A stretch of DNA of 64,000 bases from Leadbetterella sp964563435 (GCA_964563435.1 CAZLXI010000027.1:3688-67687); one strand, 5' to 3'. Positions 51,654 through 60,603 are shown, counted from the stretch's first letter. Made by a program: numbers and translations. Notes: generated from the letters alone by a model not told the origin.

Positions 51654-52049
51654 ATGGCACAAGCTAAAAGAAAAGACAAAGCTAAAAAGCGTGTAGTAGT
51701 AGTTGAACCTTACGGACAGGTACATGTAAGAGCCTCTTTCAATAACATCATCATCTCGGTGACCAACAGCACCGGGCAGGTGATCTCCTGGGCATCGGCC
51801 GGGAAAATGGGCTTCAGAGGTTCAAAGAAAAATACGCCTTATGCAGCGCAGATGGCGGCACAAAACTGCTGCCAGGTAGCCTATGATCTGGGTATGCGTA
51901 AAGCGGATATTTTTGTGAAAGGTCCGGGTTCCGGCAGAGAATCCGCTATGAGAACCGTTCAGAGCGTAGGAATCGACGTGGTGAATATTTTTGACGTTAC
52001 GCCTATGCCGCATAACGGTTGCAGACCTCCCAAGAGAAGAAGAGTATAA
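51654..52049 (+). CDS. rpsK: 30S ribosomal protein S11
   Basis: 131 aa from the ATG at 51654; the frame extends to 51618 but AQAKRKDKAKKRV is the normal N-terminus. Ends TPMPHNGCRPPKRRRV, the conserved C-terminus on the 30S platform. Confidence 0.97.
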   Translation: MAQAKRKDKAKKRVVVVEPYGQVHVRASFNNIIISVTNSTGQVISWASAGKMGFRGSKKNTPYAAQMAAQNCCQVAYDLGMRKADIFVKGPGSGRESAMRTVQSVGIDVVNIFDVTPMPHNGCRPPKRRRV

Positions 52050-52113
52050 TTTATATTAACAAAGCAAATGTTAGTTTGGACATTGGGGCTAACGATTTGA
52101 ATAATTTTAAAAA

Positions 52114-52719
52114 ATGGCAAGATATACAGGTCCGAAATCCAAGATTTCAAGAAAATTCGGCGAGGCAGTTTTAGGGCCGAGCAAAGCACTGGCAAAAAAG
52201 GCCTATCCTCCGGGACAGCACGGAAGAGGCAGAAGAAGCAAAAAATCTGATTATGCACTTCAGTTACTGGAGAAGCAGAAGATCAAATATACGTATGGTG
52301 TTCTGGAGCGCCAGTTTGCAAGGATATTCAACCTTGCAGGGGTGAAAGAAGGCCAGACCGGTGAGAACCTTATAAAACTTTGTGAATCCAGATTAGATAA
52401 CATCGTTTACCGGTTAGGCATAGCTCCTACCCGTAGAGCTGCCCGTCAGTTAGTCACGCATAAGCATATTCTTTTGGACGGAGAAGTAAGCAATATCCCG
52501 TCTATCCTTGTTAAACCGGGACAAAAAGTGGCTGTTCGTGAGAAATCCAAAGCTTTGGATACCATTGCAAGCAGTACAAGTCTGAACGCCTTTAAAAAGT
52601 ACGGTTGGTTGGAATTTGACAACACTGAGCTTTCAGGTCTCTTTATCAACTACCCCGATACAGAGCAGATCCCTGAGCAGTTCAATGTACAGGCGGTTGT
52701 CGAATTGTACAACAAATAA
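52114..52719 (+). CDS. rpsD: 30S ribosomal protein S4
   Basis: 201 aa. ARYTGPKSKISRKFGE start, S4 RNA-binding domain with RRAARQLVTHKHILLDG. Primary 16S binder that also regulates the alpha operon in E. coli. The 103 nt after its stop hold three perfect inverted repeats before rpoA. Confidence 0.97.
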   Translation: MARYTGPKSKISRKFGEAVLGPSKALAKKAYPPGQHGRGRRSKKSDYALQLLEKQKIKYTYGVLERQFARIFNLAGVKEGQTGENLIKLCESRLDNIVYRLGIAPTRRAARQLVTHKHILLDGEVSNIPSILVKPGQKVAVREKSKALDTIASSTSLNAFKKYGWLEFDNTELSGLFINYPDTEQIPEQFNVQAVVELYNK

Positions 52720-52734
52720 TTTATTTTTTTTTCT

Positions 52735-52806
52735 CCACCTCTGTGCGAACCACAGAGGTGGCACATACTTATTTGGGATAATCCCAAACTTATTTCGTTA
52801 ACGAAA
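52735..52806 (+). promoter_or_regulatory. Three consecutive perfect inverted repeats between rpsD and rpoA
   Basis: CCACCTCTGTG-CGAAC-CACAGAGGTGG (52735-52761, 11-bp stem), TTTGGGA-TAA-TCCCAAA (52772-52788, 7-bp stem) and TTTCGTTAACGAAA (52793-52806, a 14-bp palindrome). They fill most of the 103-nt spacer. The first follows a T-run rather than preceding one. They may set rpoA expression by attenuation, processing or protein binding. Confidence 0.6.
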
Positions 52807-52822
52807 ACAAAAACAGCACAGT

Positions 52823-53812
52823 ATGTCAATTTTAGCATTTCAAATGCCTGACAAAGTCGTAATGGAGAAAGCCGACGACTTTCATGGTTTTTTCGAGTTC
52901 AAGCCGCTGGAAAGGGGCTATGGAGTGACCATAGGCAATGCTCTGCGTCGTATCTTGTTGTCTTCATTAGAGGGTTATGCGATTACATCCGTGAGATTCC
53001 CGGGCGTACTTCATGAGTTTTCTGCGATTGAAGGTGTTGTAGATGATGTTACTGAGATCGTTTTGAATCTTAAGCAGGTTAGATTCAAGAAGATCGCAGA
53101 CTATGTAGATAATAAAATCACAGTGAAGGTCAAAAACCAGACTGAGATCACTGCCGGTGATATCAGTAAGTTTACTTCTTCATTTGAAATATTGAACCCC
53201 GAGCTGGTGATCGCACGTCTGGATTCCAAAAAGGAACTGGAGTTTGAGATCATCGTAGACAAAGGCCGGGGGTATGTTCCCAGTGAAGAACAAAAGACCG
53301 GTGATCTGCCCATTGGGTTTATCGCTATTGACTCGATCTATACCCCCGTTAAAAACGTGAAGTATAGTATTGAGAATACCCGTGTGGAGCAAAGAACCGA
53401 CTACGAGAAACTTCTTTTGGAGATCAAGACTGATGGTTCCATTCATCCGGAAAAAGCGCTTCAGGAGGCTTCGCATATCCTGATCCAGCACTTCCTTAAA
53501 TTCACCGATGAGAACATGGTGTTCGACTCGAAGAGCGATGAGGAAGATAACATGGTAGACGAGGAGTTCCTTCACATGCGTAAGCTGTTGAAAACACCGC
53601 TTCAGGACCTGGATCTTTCTGTAAGGGCGTACAACTGTCTGAAGTCTGCCGACATCCGCACGCTGGGCGACCTGGCGCGTCTGGAAGTGGCCGATATGAT
53701 GAAGTTCCGGAACTTCGGTAAGAAGTCACTTACCGAGCTGGAGCAGCTCATCGCCGATAAGCAGCTGCATTTCGGAATGGATGTATCGAAATATAAGCTC
53801 GACGAAGATTAA
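52823..53812 (+). CDS. rpoA: DNA-directed RNA polymerase subunit alpha
   Basis: 329 aa, same length as E. coli. N-terminal dimerisation domain with ERGYGVTIGNALRRILLSSLEG; C-terminal domain with VRAYNCLKSADIRTLGDLA and FGKKSLTELEQLI, which contacts upstream DNA and activators. Confidence 0.98.
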   Translation: MSILAFQMPDKVVMEKADDFHGFFEFKPLERGYGVTIGNALRRILLSSLEGYAITSVRFPGVLHEFSAIEGVVDDVTEIVLNLKQVRFKKIADYVDNKITVKVKNQTEITAGDISKFTSSFEILNPELVIARLDSKKELEFEIIVDKGRGYVPSEEQKTGDLPIGFIAIDSIYTPVKNVKYSIENTRVEQRTDYEKLLLEIKTDGSIHPEKALQEASHILIQHFLKFTDENMVFDSKSDEEDNMVDEEFLHMRKLLKTPLQDLDLSVRAYNCLKSADIRTLGDLARLEVADMMKFRNFGKKSLTELEQLIADKQLHFGMDVSKYKLDED

Positions 53813-53824
53813 GTTTATCTTCGG

Positions 53825-53897
53825 GCTTCGACAAGCTCAGCCTGACAGGGCACTAGCGCTTAGGTGTTGGATTTGTCACCCTGAGCCTGTCGAAGGG
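53825..53897. repeat. REP-like palindromic element between rpoA and rplQ
   Basis: CTTCGACAAGCTCAG...TGAC (from 53826) pairs with GTCACCCTGAGCCTGTCGAAG (53875-53895), 18 of 21 bases, with a loop of about 27 nt. The half-site CTTCGACAGGCTCAG is a widespread intergenic repeat in many bacterial genomes (general knowledge). It lies inside the alpha operon, in an unusually long 197-nt spacer. Confidence 0.7.
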
Positions 53898-54009
53898 CCG
53901 ATTGAAAAATTTTCATTATCGCAGAAAAATTTATTTATTAAAAATCGTAATAGGTGGGAGGTAACTGCTGCGATATACTTCTTAACCGTTACTTACGAAA
54001 ACCAACAAA

Positions 54010-54639
54010 ATGAGACACGGAAAAACTGTTAACCATCTGGGAAGAACCAAGTCGCACAGAGATGCTCTGTTAGCTAACATGGCGGTTTCTTTGATCAAAG
54101 CCAAGCGCATCGAAACTACTTTGGCCAAAGCCAAAGCTTTGAGAAAGTACGTAGAGCCCCTGATCACTAAAGGTAAGAACGACACCACCCATTCAAGAAG
54201 GGTAGTTTTCTCTTACCTGCAGGACAAAGAAGCCATCAAAGAGCTTTTCGGTGAGATCGCTGTAAAAGTGGCGGAAAGAAACGGAGGTTACACCCGCATC
54301 ATCAAATTAGGCCAGAGACAGGGCGACAATGCTGAAGTAGCGCTGATCGAACTGGTGGACTTCAACGAAAACCTGCTTACAGCAGTTACAGATGAAAGTG
54401 AGGCGAAGACCAAGCGTTCAAGAAGAGGCAAGGCTAAGAAGGCTACCACAGAAGCAGCTCCTGCCGCTGAAGCAGTAGTAGAAAAGCCTTCAGCAGAAGT
54501 AGTAGAGGAGGCTCCGGTAACGGAAGAAGCTCCGGCCGTTGAGGAAGCCCCAGCTACAGAAGAAGCACCGGCAACCGAAGAGGCGCCTGCCACTGAGGAG
54601 AAACCGGCCGACGACGCTTCGGAAGAAAGCAAGGCTTAA
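54010..54639 (+). CDS. rplQ: 50S ribosomal protein L17 with long acidic tail
   Basis: 209 aa; the L17 core is the first ~120 (RHGKTVNHLGRTKSHRDALL start). From about residue 140 a basic stretch (KTKRSRRGKAKK) is followed by an Ala/Glu/Pro/Thr repeat built on EEAPATEEAPA, ending EESKA. Acidic L17 tails occur in other Bacteroidota. Last gene of the operon; a strong terminator follows. Confidence 0.96.
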   Translation: MRHGKTVNHLGRTKSHRDALLANMAVSLIKAKRIETTLAKAKALRKYVEPLITKGKNDTTHSRRVVFSYLQDKEAIKELFGEIAVKVAERNGGYTRIIKLGQRQGDNAEVALIELVDFNENLLTAVTDESEAKTKRSRRGKAKKATTEAAPAAEAVVEKPSAEVVEEAPVTEEAPAVEEAPATEEAPATEEAPATEEKPADDASEESKA

Positions 54640-54662
54640 TTTTCAGAAAGTTTTATGAAGGA

Positions 54663-54693
54663 ATCCCCGGGCTTAGGTCCGGGGATTTTTTTT
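54663..54693 (+). terminator. Intrinsic terminator of the ribosomal operon
   Basis: ATCCCCGG (54663-54670) and CCGGGGAT (54679-54686) form a GC-rich stem with an 8-nt loop, followed by eight T (54686-54693). It closes the operon 20 nt after rplQ, just before the convergent ORF6N gene. Confidence 0.9.
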
Positions 54694-54697
54694 GTCT

Positions 54698-55237
54698 TTA
54701 TATTTCGAACCCTATTGTTTTTCTAGACTCTTTCGGAGAGTTTAGCAGTTCTTTCATTACTTCAAAAATAGATTGGATTTCTTCCTCGTGTCTTTGTTGA
54801 GCAGTATCTTGTTTCAGTAATTTCTTTTCAATCTTTTCGATTTTTAACATTATTTCCCTGTTGTTAAGAAGTAGCTCTCTCATTCGTGTAAATATCCGTA
54901 TAATCTGAATGTTTACATGAATAGCTGTCTTGGTCTTTAAAACGCTCGAAAGCATGGCTATACCCTGTTCTGTAAAAGCAAGAGGAAGATATCTCCTTCC
55001 TCCCTTGGCGTTTGAGGTCACAATTTGTGACCTCAAACTAATATGCTCATCCACAGATAATTGAAACATGAAATCTTTAGGAAAACGCTCAAGATTTCTT
55101 CTGACTGCCTGGTTTAGCACTTTTGTCTCTACCCCATACAGCTCTGCAAGGTCGTTGTCAAGCATTATTTTCTTTTCACGAATCAGATATATTTTGTTGA
55201 TGATTTTATCATCTGTAATTGTTGGGAATGTGCTCAT
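54698..55237 (-). CDS. ORF6N-domain DNA-binding protein
   Basis: 179 aa. Residues ~8-95 form an ORF6N domain: INKIYLIREKKIMLDNDLAELYGVETKVLNQAVRRN (positions ~13-48), then FPKDFMFQLS and the RRYLPLAFTEQGIAMLSSVL segment. The rest is a helical coiled coil (KIEKIEKKLLKQDTAQQRHEEE). The family is found in phages and mobile regions and near toxin-type genes, but free-standing copies are common in Bacteroidota. Low G+C compared with the ribosomal operon suggests it came in by transfer. The spacer upstream is A/T-rich and has no consensus promoter. Confidence 0.8.
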   Translation of the reverse strand: MSTFPTITDDKIINKIYLIREKKIMLDNDLAELYGVETKVLNQAVRRNLERFPKDFMFQLSVDEHISLRSQIVTSNAKGGRRYLPLAFTEQGIAMLSSVLKTKTAIHVNIQIIRIFTRMRELLLNNREIMLKIEKIEKKLLKQDTAQQRHEEEIQSIFEVMKELLNSPKESRKTIGFEI

Positions 55238-55339
55238 ACTATTGTGTGTTTATATTGGATAAAGTGTGTTGCATTTATAGGCTTGGATATATAAAATTAC
55301 GAATTATCTCAAAGTATATATGCAGATGCATATAAATTG

Positions 55340-57466
55340 CTACCTTTGGTTTGAATCAGGCAGTGCAAACGCCACATAACTATCCCCCTTTTTAGTCCCC
55401 AGTTTAGTTCCGCCCGCTGCGATCACAATATACTGTTTCCCATTGATCTCGTAGGTGGATGGGGTGGCAAACCCCGCAGCGGGCAGTGCGGTCTGCCATA
55501 AGAGTTTGCCGGTGTTTTTATCAAAAGCCCGGAACATACCGTCCTGGGTGGCGGCAATGAAGAGGAGGCCGCTTTTGGTCACTACCGGGCCGCCGTAATT
55601 CTCGGTTCCGGTAGGAGAAATGCCTTTTTCCGTCAGCTCTTTAAATTCACCCAAAGGGATCTGCCATTTGTGCCTGCCGGTGTTGAGGTCGATCGCCGTA
55701 AGCGTTCCCCAGGGCGGACTGATGGCCGGGTAGCCTTCATTGTTCAGAAATTTATGGTATCCGTTGAATTTATAGGGCACATAGGGTTTAGCTGAGGCAG
55801 GTTTTATATTGCCGGCGGTCACTTCTGTCTTCTCCTCACCGTATAAGAAAGCAATAACCGCCTTTTTTTCGGCCGCTGATATGGCTGGAAAGCCCGGCAT
55901 CATTCCCTTACCGTTGCTGATGAGCTTCAGCACTTCGGGCCGCTTCATCCGGGTGTTGATATTGAGCACGGAAGGATAACCGCTGACGGAGTTGCCCTTC
56001 AGGTCTTTGCCATGGCAGGCGGCGCAAAGTGTAATGTAGGTCTTTTCTCCCTGACTTAAGTGGGACAACTCATCTTCTTTGGGCGTATCACTGAGGCTGA
56101 ACAGCCAGGCCATTTCATTGGAGTTAACATACATGATCCCTTCTTTATCTACCGCTGCACCACCCCACTCGGCTCCGCCATCCGCCCCTGGAAAAAGCAG
56201 GGTAGGGGTTCTGCTGAGGGGTACAAAAGACCCTTTGGCGGCTGACCGGTAGGTAGCCAGCACGCTGTCGTAATCGGCTGAGTATTTATTCAGATCCGTC
56301 CCGGTGATCTGCTGACGCGCGAAAGGGAGCGGTAGCCGAGGCACGGGCTGTGTAGGCCAGGTTTCCTCACCCTCCATAACTGAAGCCGGTACAGGCACCT
56401 CATCGACAGGAAATACAGGTTTGCCCGTCACCCGGTCAAACACAAACACATGGCCGGATTTGGTCACCTGAGCCACTACGTCTGTTTTCTTCCCATCCTT
56501 ATGAAGGGTCAGCAGGTTCGGCGGTGCGGGCAGATCCCTGTCCCAGATATCGTGGTGTACAAACTGGTAATGCCATTTGCGTTTGCCGGTACGGGCATCC
56601 AGCGCCAGGAGGCTGTTGGCAAAGAGGTTCTGGCCTTTGCGGTTGCCGCCGTAGAAATCGAACCCGGCTGACCCGGTAGGTACGTAGATCACCCCTCTTT
56701 TGCGGTCTACGGCCATCCCGGCCCAGTTATTGGCAGCACCGATGTCGGTATTTTTCCAGGCATCTTCCGGCCAGGTATCATGGCCGAACTCCCCGGGACG
56801 GGGGATGGTGTGAAATACCCAGTCGAGCTTACCGGTGATCACGTTAAAGGCCTGGATATAGCCGGGCGCTGCGTCAGCACCCTCCGATACCCGCAGGGGC
56901 ATGATGATCCTGTCTTCAAAGAGCGTACCCGGGGTAGTAGATATTACAAACTTATCGGCGGCGCTCTCCCCCAGTCCCGCTTTCAGGCTCACCCGCCCGT
57001 CTTCTCCGAAGGAGGGGATCTTCTCCCCGGTTTCGGCATTGACCGCATAGAGCCATTCCCCGTAAGAATACATGAGCCTTGCGGGGTGCTTATTACCCGC
57101 CCAGTAGGTGATACCGCGGTTATTATTGAAAACAGATTTCCCGGTTCCGCCCCAGAATTTCCAGAGCTCTTTTCCGGTGGCCGCATCTACGGCAAACAGG
57201 CCGTTTGAAGCCGTAATCCCGTACAGCACACCATTTACTACGATAGGATTGCATTGGATCTGCCCGGTATCCAGCGTATGATATTCCCAGGCCACGGTGA
57301 GCTCAGCTACATTTTCAGGAGTGATCTGGTCCAGCGATGAATAATGGTTACGGTCCGGACCACCGAGATATTCTGACCAGCCAGCGTGGTCATATCCGGT
57401 ATTTTTGTCGGAGCAACTCCATAAAACGTTAATTACTATCGCCCAAAGAAATATTTTATTTGTCAT
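55340..57466 (-). CDS. PQQ-dependent dehydrogenase with inserted cytochrome c domain
   Basis: 708 aa lipoprotein (lipobox LWSC). The protein is an eight-bladed quinoprotein propeller with repeated tryptophan-docking motifs (AVDAATGKELWKFW, ALDARTGKRKWHYQ, AIDLNTGRHKWQIP, AFDKNTGKLLWQ). A cytochrome c domain lies between blades, about residues 470-550, with the haem site CAACH (C481, C484, H485) and GKGMMPGF supplying the axial Met. It oxidises a sugar or alcohol in the periplasm and passes electrons to the internal haem. The start SEYLGGPDRNHYSSLDQI is typical of the membrane/periplasmic glucose dehydrogenase-like group. The exact substrate is unknown. Confidence 0.88.
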   Translation of the reverse strand: MTNKIFLWAIVINVLWSCSDKNTGYDHAGWSEYLGGPDRNHYSSLDQITPENVAELTVAWEYHTLDTGQIQCNPIVVNGVLYGITASNGLFAVDAATGKELWKFWGGTGKSVFNNNRGITYWAGNKHPARLMYSYGEWLYAVNAETGEKIPSFGEDGRVSLKAGLGESAADKFVISTTPGTLFEDRIIMPLRVSEGADAAPGYIQAFNVITGKLDWVFHTIPRPGEFGHDTWPEDAWKNTDIGAANNWAGMAVDRKRGVIYVPTGSAGFDFYGGNRKGQNLFANSLLALDARTGKRKWHYQFVHHDIWDRDLPAPPNLLTLHKDGKKTDVVAQVTKSGHVFVFDRVTGKPVFPVDEVPVPASVMEGEETWPTQPVPRLPLPFARQQITGTDLNKYSADYDSVLATYRSAAKGSFVPLSRTPTLLFPGADGGAEWGGAAVDKEGIMYVNSNEMAWLFSLSDTPKEDELSHLSQGEKTYITLCAACHGKDLKGNSVSGYPSVLNINTRMKRPEVLKLISNGKGMMPGFPAISAAEKKAVIAFLYGEEKTEVTAGNIKPASAKPYVPYKFNGYHKFLNNEGYPAISPPWGTLTAIDLNTGRHKWQIPLGEFKELTEKGISPTGTENYGGPVVTKSGLLFIAATQDGMFRAFDKNTGKLLWQTALPAAGFATPSTYEINGKQYIVIAAGGTKLGTKKGDSYVAFALPDSNQR

Positions 57467-57480
57467 ACAGGGTCTATAAC

Positions 57481-57511
57481 TTGTCTCTAAGATAAGACAT
57501 TATTAACTTTG
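57481..57511 (+). promoter_or_regulatory. Promoter of the YceI gene
   Basis: TTG (57481-57483), 20 nt, TAACTTTG (57504-57511): full consensus, 24 nt before the ATG at 57536. Confidence 0.75.
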
Positions 57512-57535
57512 TTTATAATTTGTCTGAATAATGCA

Positions 57536-58048
57536 ATGAAATTCAAAGCGCTTTCTCTGATTCTTATAGCTTCCTTTTCTGCTTTTAAGACCGTATATGA
57601 CTGGCAGATCCGGAAGGATTTCCAGGTCAGGTTTACACATGAAGATGCCGACGGGATCTTTAAGAAGCTGGAAGGGAAAATTGTTTTTGATGAAAACCAA
57701 CCCGAAAATGCCGCGTTTGACGTGGTCATTGAGGTAAGGTCGGTAGAAACGGGTAATCCCATGCGGAACGAGAGCATAGCCGGAGACAGCTGGCTGAATG
57801 CGGAAAAGTACCCCCATATCACTTTTAAGTCGGAGGGAGCTGTAAAGAAGGAAGAGAAGTGGTCTACCACGGGAATCCTGAGCTTACATGGAACAGAGCA
57901 CCCTCTGGAGCTGCCGTTCAGCTTTATGCCGGACGGGAACGGGGCCGTGTTCGAGGGATCGTTTGTGCTCAAAATGAAGGACTATAAGCTGTCAGACGAT
58001 CCTGCGGAGACCTTGCTGCTGGAGATCCGGGTGCCGGTGGAAAAGTGA
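57536..58048 (+). CDS. YceI-family exported lipid-binding-like protein
   Basis: 170 aa from the ATG at 57536 (an upstream in-frame start at 57509 lies within the promoter). Short signal peptide, then a YceI lipocalin-like barrel: VRFTHEDADGIFKKLEGKIVFDE at the front, SWLNAEKYPHITFKS in the middle and GTEHPLELPFSF later. The family binds isoprenoid or other lipids in the periplasm. Divergent from the PQQ dehydrogenase, so the two share a 69-nt control region and may work together in electron transport. Confidence 0.85.
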   Translation: MKFKALSLILIASFSAFKTVYDWQIRKDFQVRFTHEDADGIFKKLEGKIVFDENQPENAAFDVVIEVRSVETGNPMRNESIAGDSWLNAEKYPHITFKSEGAVKKEEKWSTTGILSLHGTEHPLELPFSFMPDGNGAVFEGSFVLKMKDYKLSDDPAETLLLEIRVPVEK

Positions 58049-58171
58049 GCGTCCTGCTATTTTGTATACTTACGGATTCCGTGTTTTCAAGGGAGGCTCC
58101 GCAAAGCCCATCCTGTTATTTCATTTTCAGGCCCGGTATTTCCAAAGAAAGCTGCCGCAACCTTAACCGGG

Positions 58172-59212
58172 TCACCCTACCACCTCATACACCTTGAGCT
58201 CAGAGGCTTTGTTCTTTACCTGCAGGGTTCCCACTTCCCGGCATTCAAATGACTCGCTGATGGTCATGTAGTCGTCATGAGTGATAAGGATCTGGCCGGG
58301 CTGAGCAGAGGATTGCAGCCTTTGAGCTGTGTTTACCGTATCGCCGACCACCGTGTAATCCAGCCGTTTCAGGGTGACCGAACCAATATTGCCGGATACC
58401 ATCTCACCGCTTTTTATGCCCGTGGCCAGCTTGGGAACAAAATCGGGCCGGCCTTCGAGGGGCTCGGATATCTTTTCGATCTCCTCCCGCACATGGAGGG
58501 CAGCCTCGATGGCCCGGTCAAGGTGATAGTCATCTTTGAAAATGGCCATGACGGCGTCGCCCATAAATTTGTCTACCGTACCTTTCTGGGCAATGATCTC
58601 TTTAACCATGATGTCAAAGTACTTGTTGATAAGCTTTACGACCACATCGGGCTTTTCTTTTTCAGAAATGGCCGTAAAGCCGCAGATGTCCATGAAAACA
58701 GCAGTGGCATGGATGACCTCGTTGGAGACAATGGATTTTTCAAATTCCTGGCGTGACATGAATTTCAGAACGGAATCGTCGACATACATACGCAGGATAT
58801 TGTTCTCCCGGATAGCATTAAAGGTTTGCCGGATCTGTTCGATGTGCCGGATGGTTTTTTCCATCGTAACTTCCAGGTCATCGAAATTCACCGGCTTGCA
58901 CACAAAGTCGAAAGCGCCCCGGTTCATGGCCGTACGGATGTTCTCCATGTCGCCGTAAGCCGACACCATCACCACTTTTACCAGCGGGTTGCTTTCATTT
59001 ATTTTGATCAGTAGGGTAAGGCCGTCCATCTCCGGCATATTGATATCGCTCAATACCAGGGAGATGTCGGGGTTAGCATCCATCACTTCAAGCGCTTCCC
59101 GGCCGTTAGCGGCAAACACAAACTCATACTTATTTTCGCGGATCTGCTTCCGGAACTTCTGTTTGACCAGAATTTGTAGATCACTCTCATCGTCCACTAC
59201 CAGGATCTTCAT
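58172..59212 (-). CDS. Response regulator–adenylate/guanylate cyclase (class III)
   Basis: 346 aa. REC domain (1-~120) with D7, D8, phosphoacceptor D56 in LSDINMPEMDG and K106. A helical linker leads to a class III cyclase domain (~165-345): metal Asp in FMDICGFTAIS (D175) and in KFMGDAVMAIF (D219), then LDYTVVGDTVNTAQRL with the transition-state residues. The Lys before MGD and the later Asp/Thr favour ATP as substrate. It probably makes cAMP when phosphorylated by the histidine kinase encoded 50 nt upstream. Cyclic-nucleotide targets are not seen in the window. Confidence 0.85.
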   Translation of the reverse strand: MKILVVDDESDLQILVKQKFRKQIRENKYEFVFAANGREALEVMDANPDISLVLSDINMPEMDGLTLLIKINESNPLVKVVMVSAYGDMENIRTAMNRGAFDFVCKPVNFDDLEVTMEKTIRHIEQIRQTFNAIRENNILRMYVDDSVLKFMSRQEFEKSIVSNEVIHATAVFMDICGFTAISEKEKPDVVVKLINKYFDIMVKEIIAQKGTVDKFMGDAVMAIFKDDYHLDRAIEAALHVREEIEKISEPLEGRPDFVPKLATGIKSGEMVSGNIGSVTLKRLDYTVVGDTVNTAQRLQSSAQPGQILITHDDYMTISESFECREVGTLQVKNKASELKVYEVVG

Positions 59213-59262
59213 TTCAAAAGTTTTGTTTTCAGTCCCACCAGTATCTTCATAGCCAATTGTGT

Positions 59263-60603
59263 TTAAGAAACCGGCAGAAAGATGCTGAACCGTGTGCCTT
59301 CTCCCTCTGTACTTTCCACTGTGATCTCCCCGGAGTGTCCTTTGGTGATAATGTCATAGCTGAGCGAAAGACCGAGGCCTGTGCCCTGTCCGGTGGGTTT
59401 TGTAGTAAAGAAGGGCTGAAATATTTTGTTTTTCAGCTCCTCCGGTATACCGGCGCCGTTGTCGGAAAGGATGATTTTAACGGTTTTGTCTTTGGGTAGG
59501 GTTTCTGTAGCAATGGTCACCAGGGGCTTGTATCCGGGAATATTTTCACGGGCTTTTTTGCTGACCGCATAGAAAGCATTATTACAAAGGTTAAGAAGCA
59601 CGCGGCCCAGATCCTGGGGAATGGCCTCTATGACCGGCAGAGTAGGATCCGGAAGTACTTTAAAGTCGGAATTGAAGGACTTATCTTTGGCGCGAAGGCC
59701 ATGAAAGCTCAGCTTAATGTATTCTTCCGTCAGGGCATTGAGATCCACCTGCTGCCTTTCTCCCGTACTGGCGCGGGAATGTTCGAGCATATTTCTCACG
59801 ATACCGCTTGCCCGCTTGCCGTGATAAGAGATTTTTTGGAGGTTCTGAATGAGGTCTTCGATAATGTCGGATGAATTTTCAGGAACGTTACTCCCGTTGA
59901 GCTCTCCTTTCAGCTCTTCCAGCAATTCGGTGCTTACTTCCGAAAAGTTATTGACAAAATTCAGGGGGTTCTGTATTTCGTGAGCGATACCCGCGGTCAG
60001 CTCACCCAGCGAAGCCAGCTTTTCCTGCTGAATAAGCTGGTTCTGGGTTTGCTTCAGCTCTTCCAGCGTTTCTTCAAGTTGATTCTTTTGTTGCAGGATC
60101 TCGTTGGTTCTCTCCCTGACCAGGTGTTCCAGCGCTTCGTTTTCGTGAATTACTTTTTCCTTTTGTTCTTTTTCACGCTTCAGGCTGTTCAACTGGTTCT
60201 TGGCACTTATTCCGAACGCAAAAAGCCAGACCAGCGTGACCATATTGATCAGGTCCAGATAATCCTCCGTGGTCTTGTAGAGAGAGGGTAGGGTATATTT
60301 GATGATGAAAATTACAACGAAGGAAATATAATAGGGAAGACCCGCTTTCAGGATGCTTGCTGACAGAATCTGATTTCTTTCTTCGTACAGTACGTAAAGG
60401 ATATACGTCAGCACGATAAACCACCCTGTCTGGGCAATAACCTGCAGGGAGTTGCTTAGAATAACGTCGGCTGCCATCACGGAGGGTACCCCGATGAAAT
60501 GGAGGACTTTCAGAACATCAACATTGTTCCGGAAATAACGCGAAGTATCCAGGTTTTTGCGAATGATACTCAGCGCAAAGAAGCAAATAAAGAAATTCAG
60601 CAT
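59263..60603 (-). CDS. Membrane sensor histidine kinase paired with the RR-cyclase
   Basis: 446 aa. About four to five membrane helices in residues ~1-150, a coiled coil (~155-205, rich in Glu, Lys and Gln), then a HisKA-type dimerisation domain with the phospho-His in HEIQNPLNFVNN and a HATPase_c domain (NLCNNAFYA, LSDNGAGIPEE, TGQGTGLGLSLSYDI). This coiled-coil plus HEIQNPLNFV type is common in Cytophagales. Its partner is the response regulator-cyclase 50 nt downstream; both are on the minus strand. Confidence 0.88.
   Translation of the reverse strand: MLNFFICFFALSIIRKNLDTSRYFRNNVDVLKVLHFIGVPSVMAADVILSNSLQVIAQTGWFIVLTYILYVLYEERNQILSASILKAGLPYYISFVVIFIIKYTLPSLYKTTEDYLDLINMVTLVWLFAFGISAKNQLNSLKREKEQKEKVIHENEALEHLVRERTNEILQQKNQLEETLEELKQTQNQLIQQEKLASLGELTAGIAHEIQNPLNFVNNFSEVSTELLEELKGELNGSNVPENSSDIIEDLIQNLQKISYHGKRASGIVRNMLEHSRASTGERQQVDLNALTEEYIKLSFHGLRAKDKSFNSDFKVLPDPTLPVIEAIPQDLGRVLLNLCNNAFYAVSKKARENIPGYKPLVTIATETLPKDKTVKIILSDNGAGIPEELKNKIFQPFFTTKPTGQGTGLGLSLSYDIITKGHSGEITVESTEGEGTRFSIFLPVS

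Noticed and set aside
53781..54032. 83-codon open frame between rpoA and rplQ
   Set aside because: It overlaps both genes and is made of the REP-like palindrome; no coding character.
54520..54600. Short tandem repeats that could suggest a repeat array
   Set aside because: They are codons of the EEAPATEEAPA-type tail of L17.
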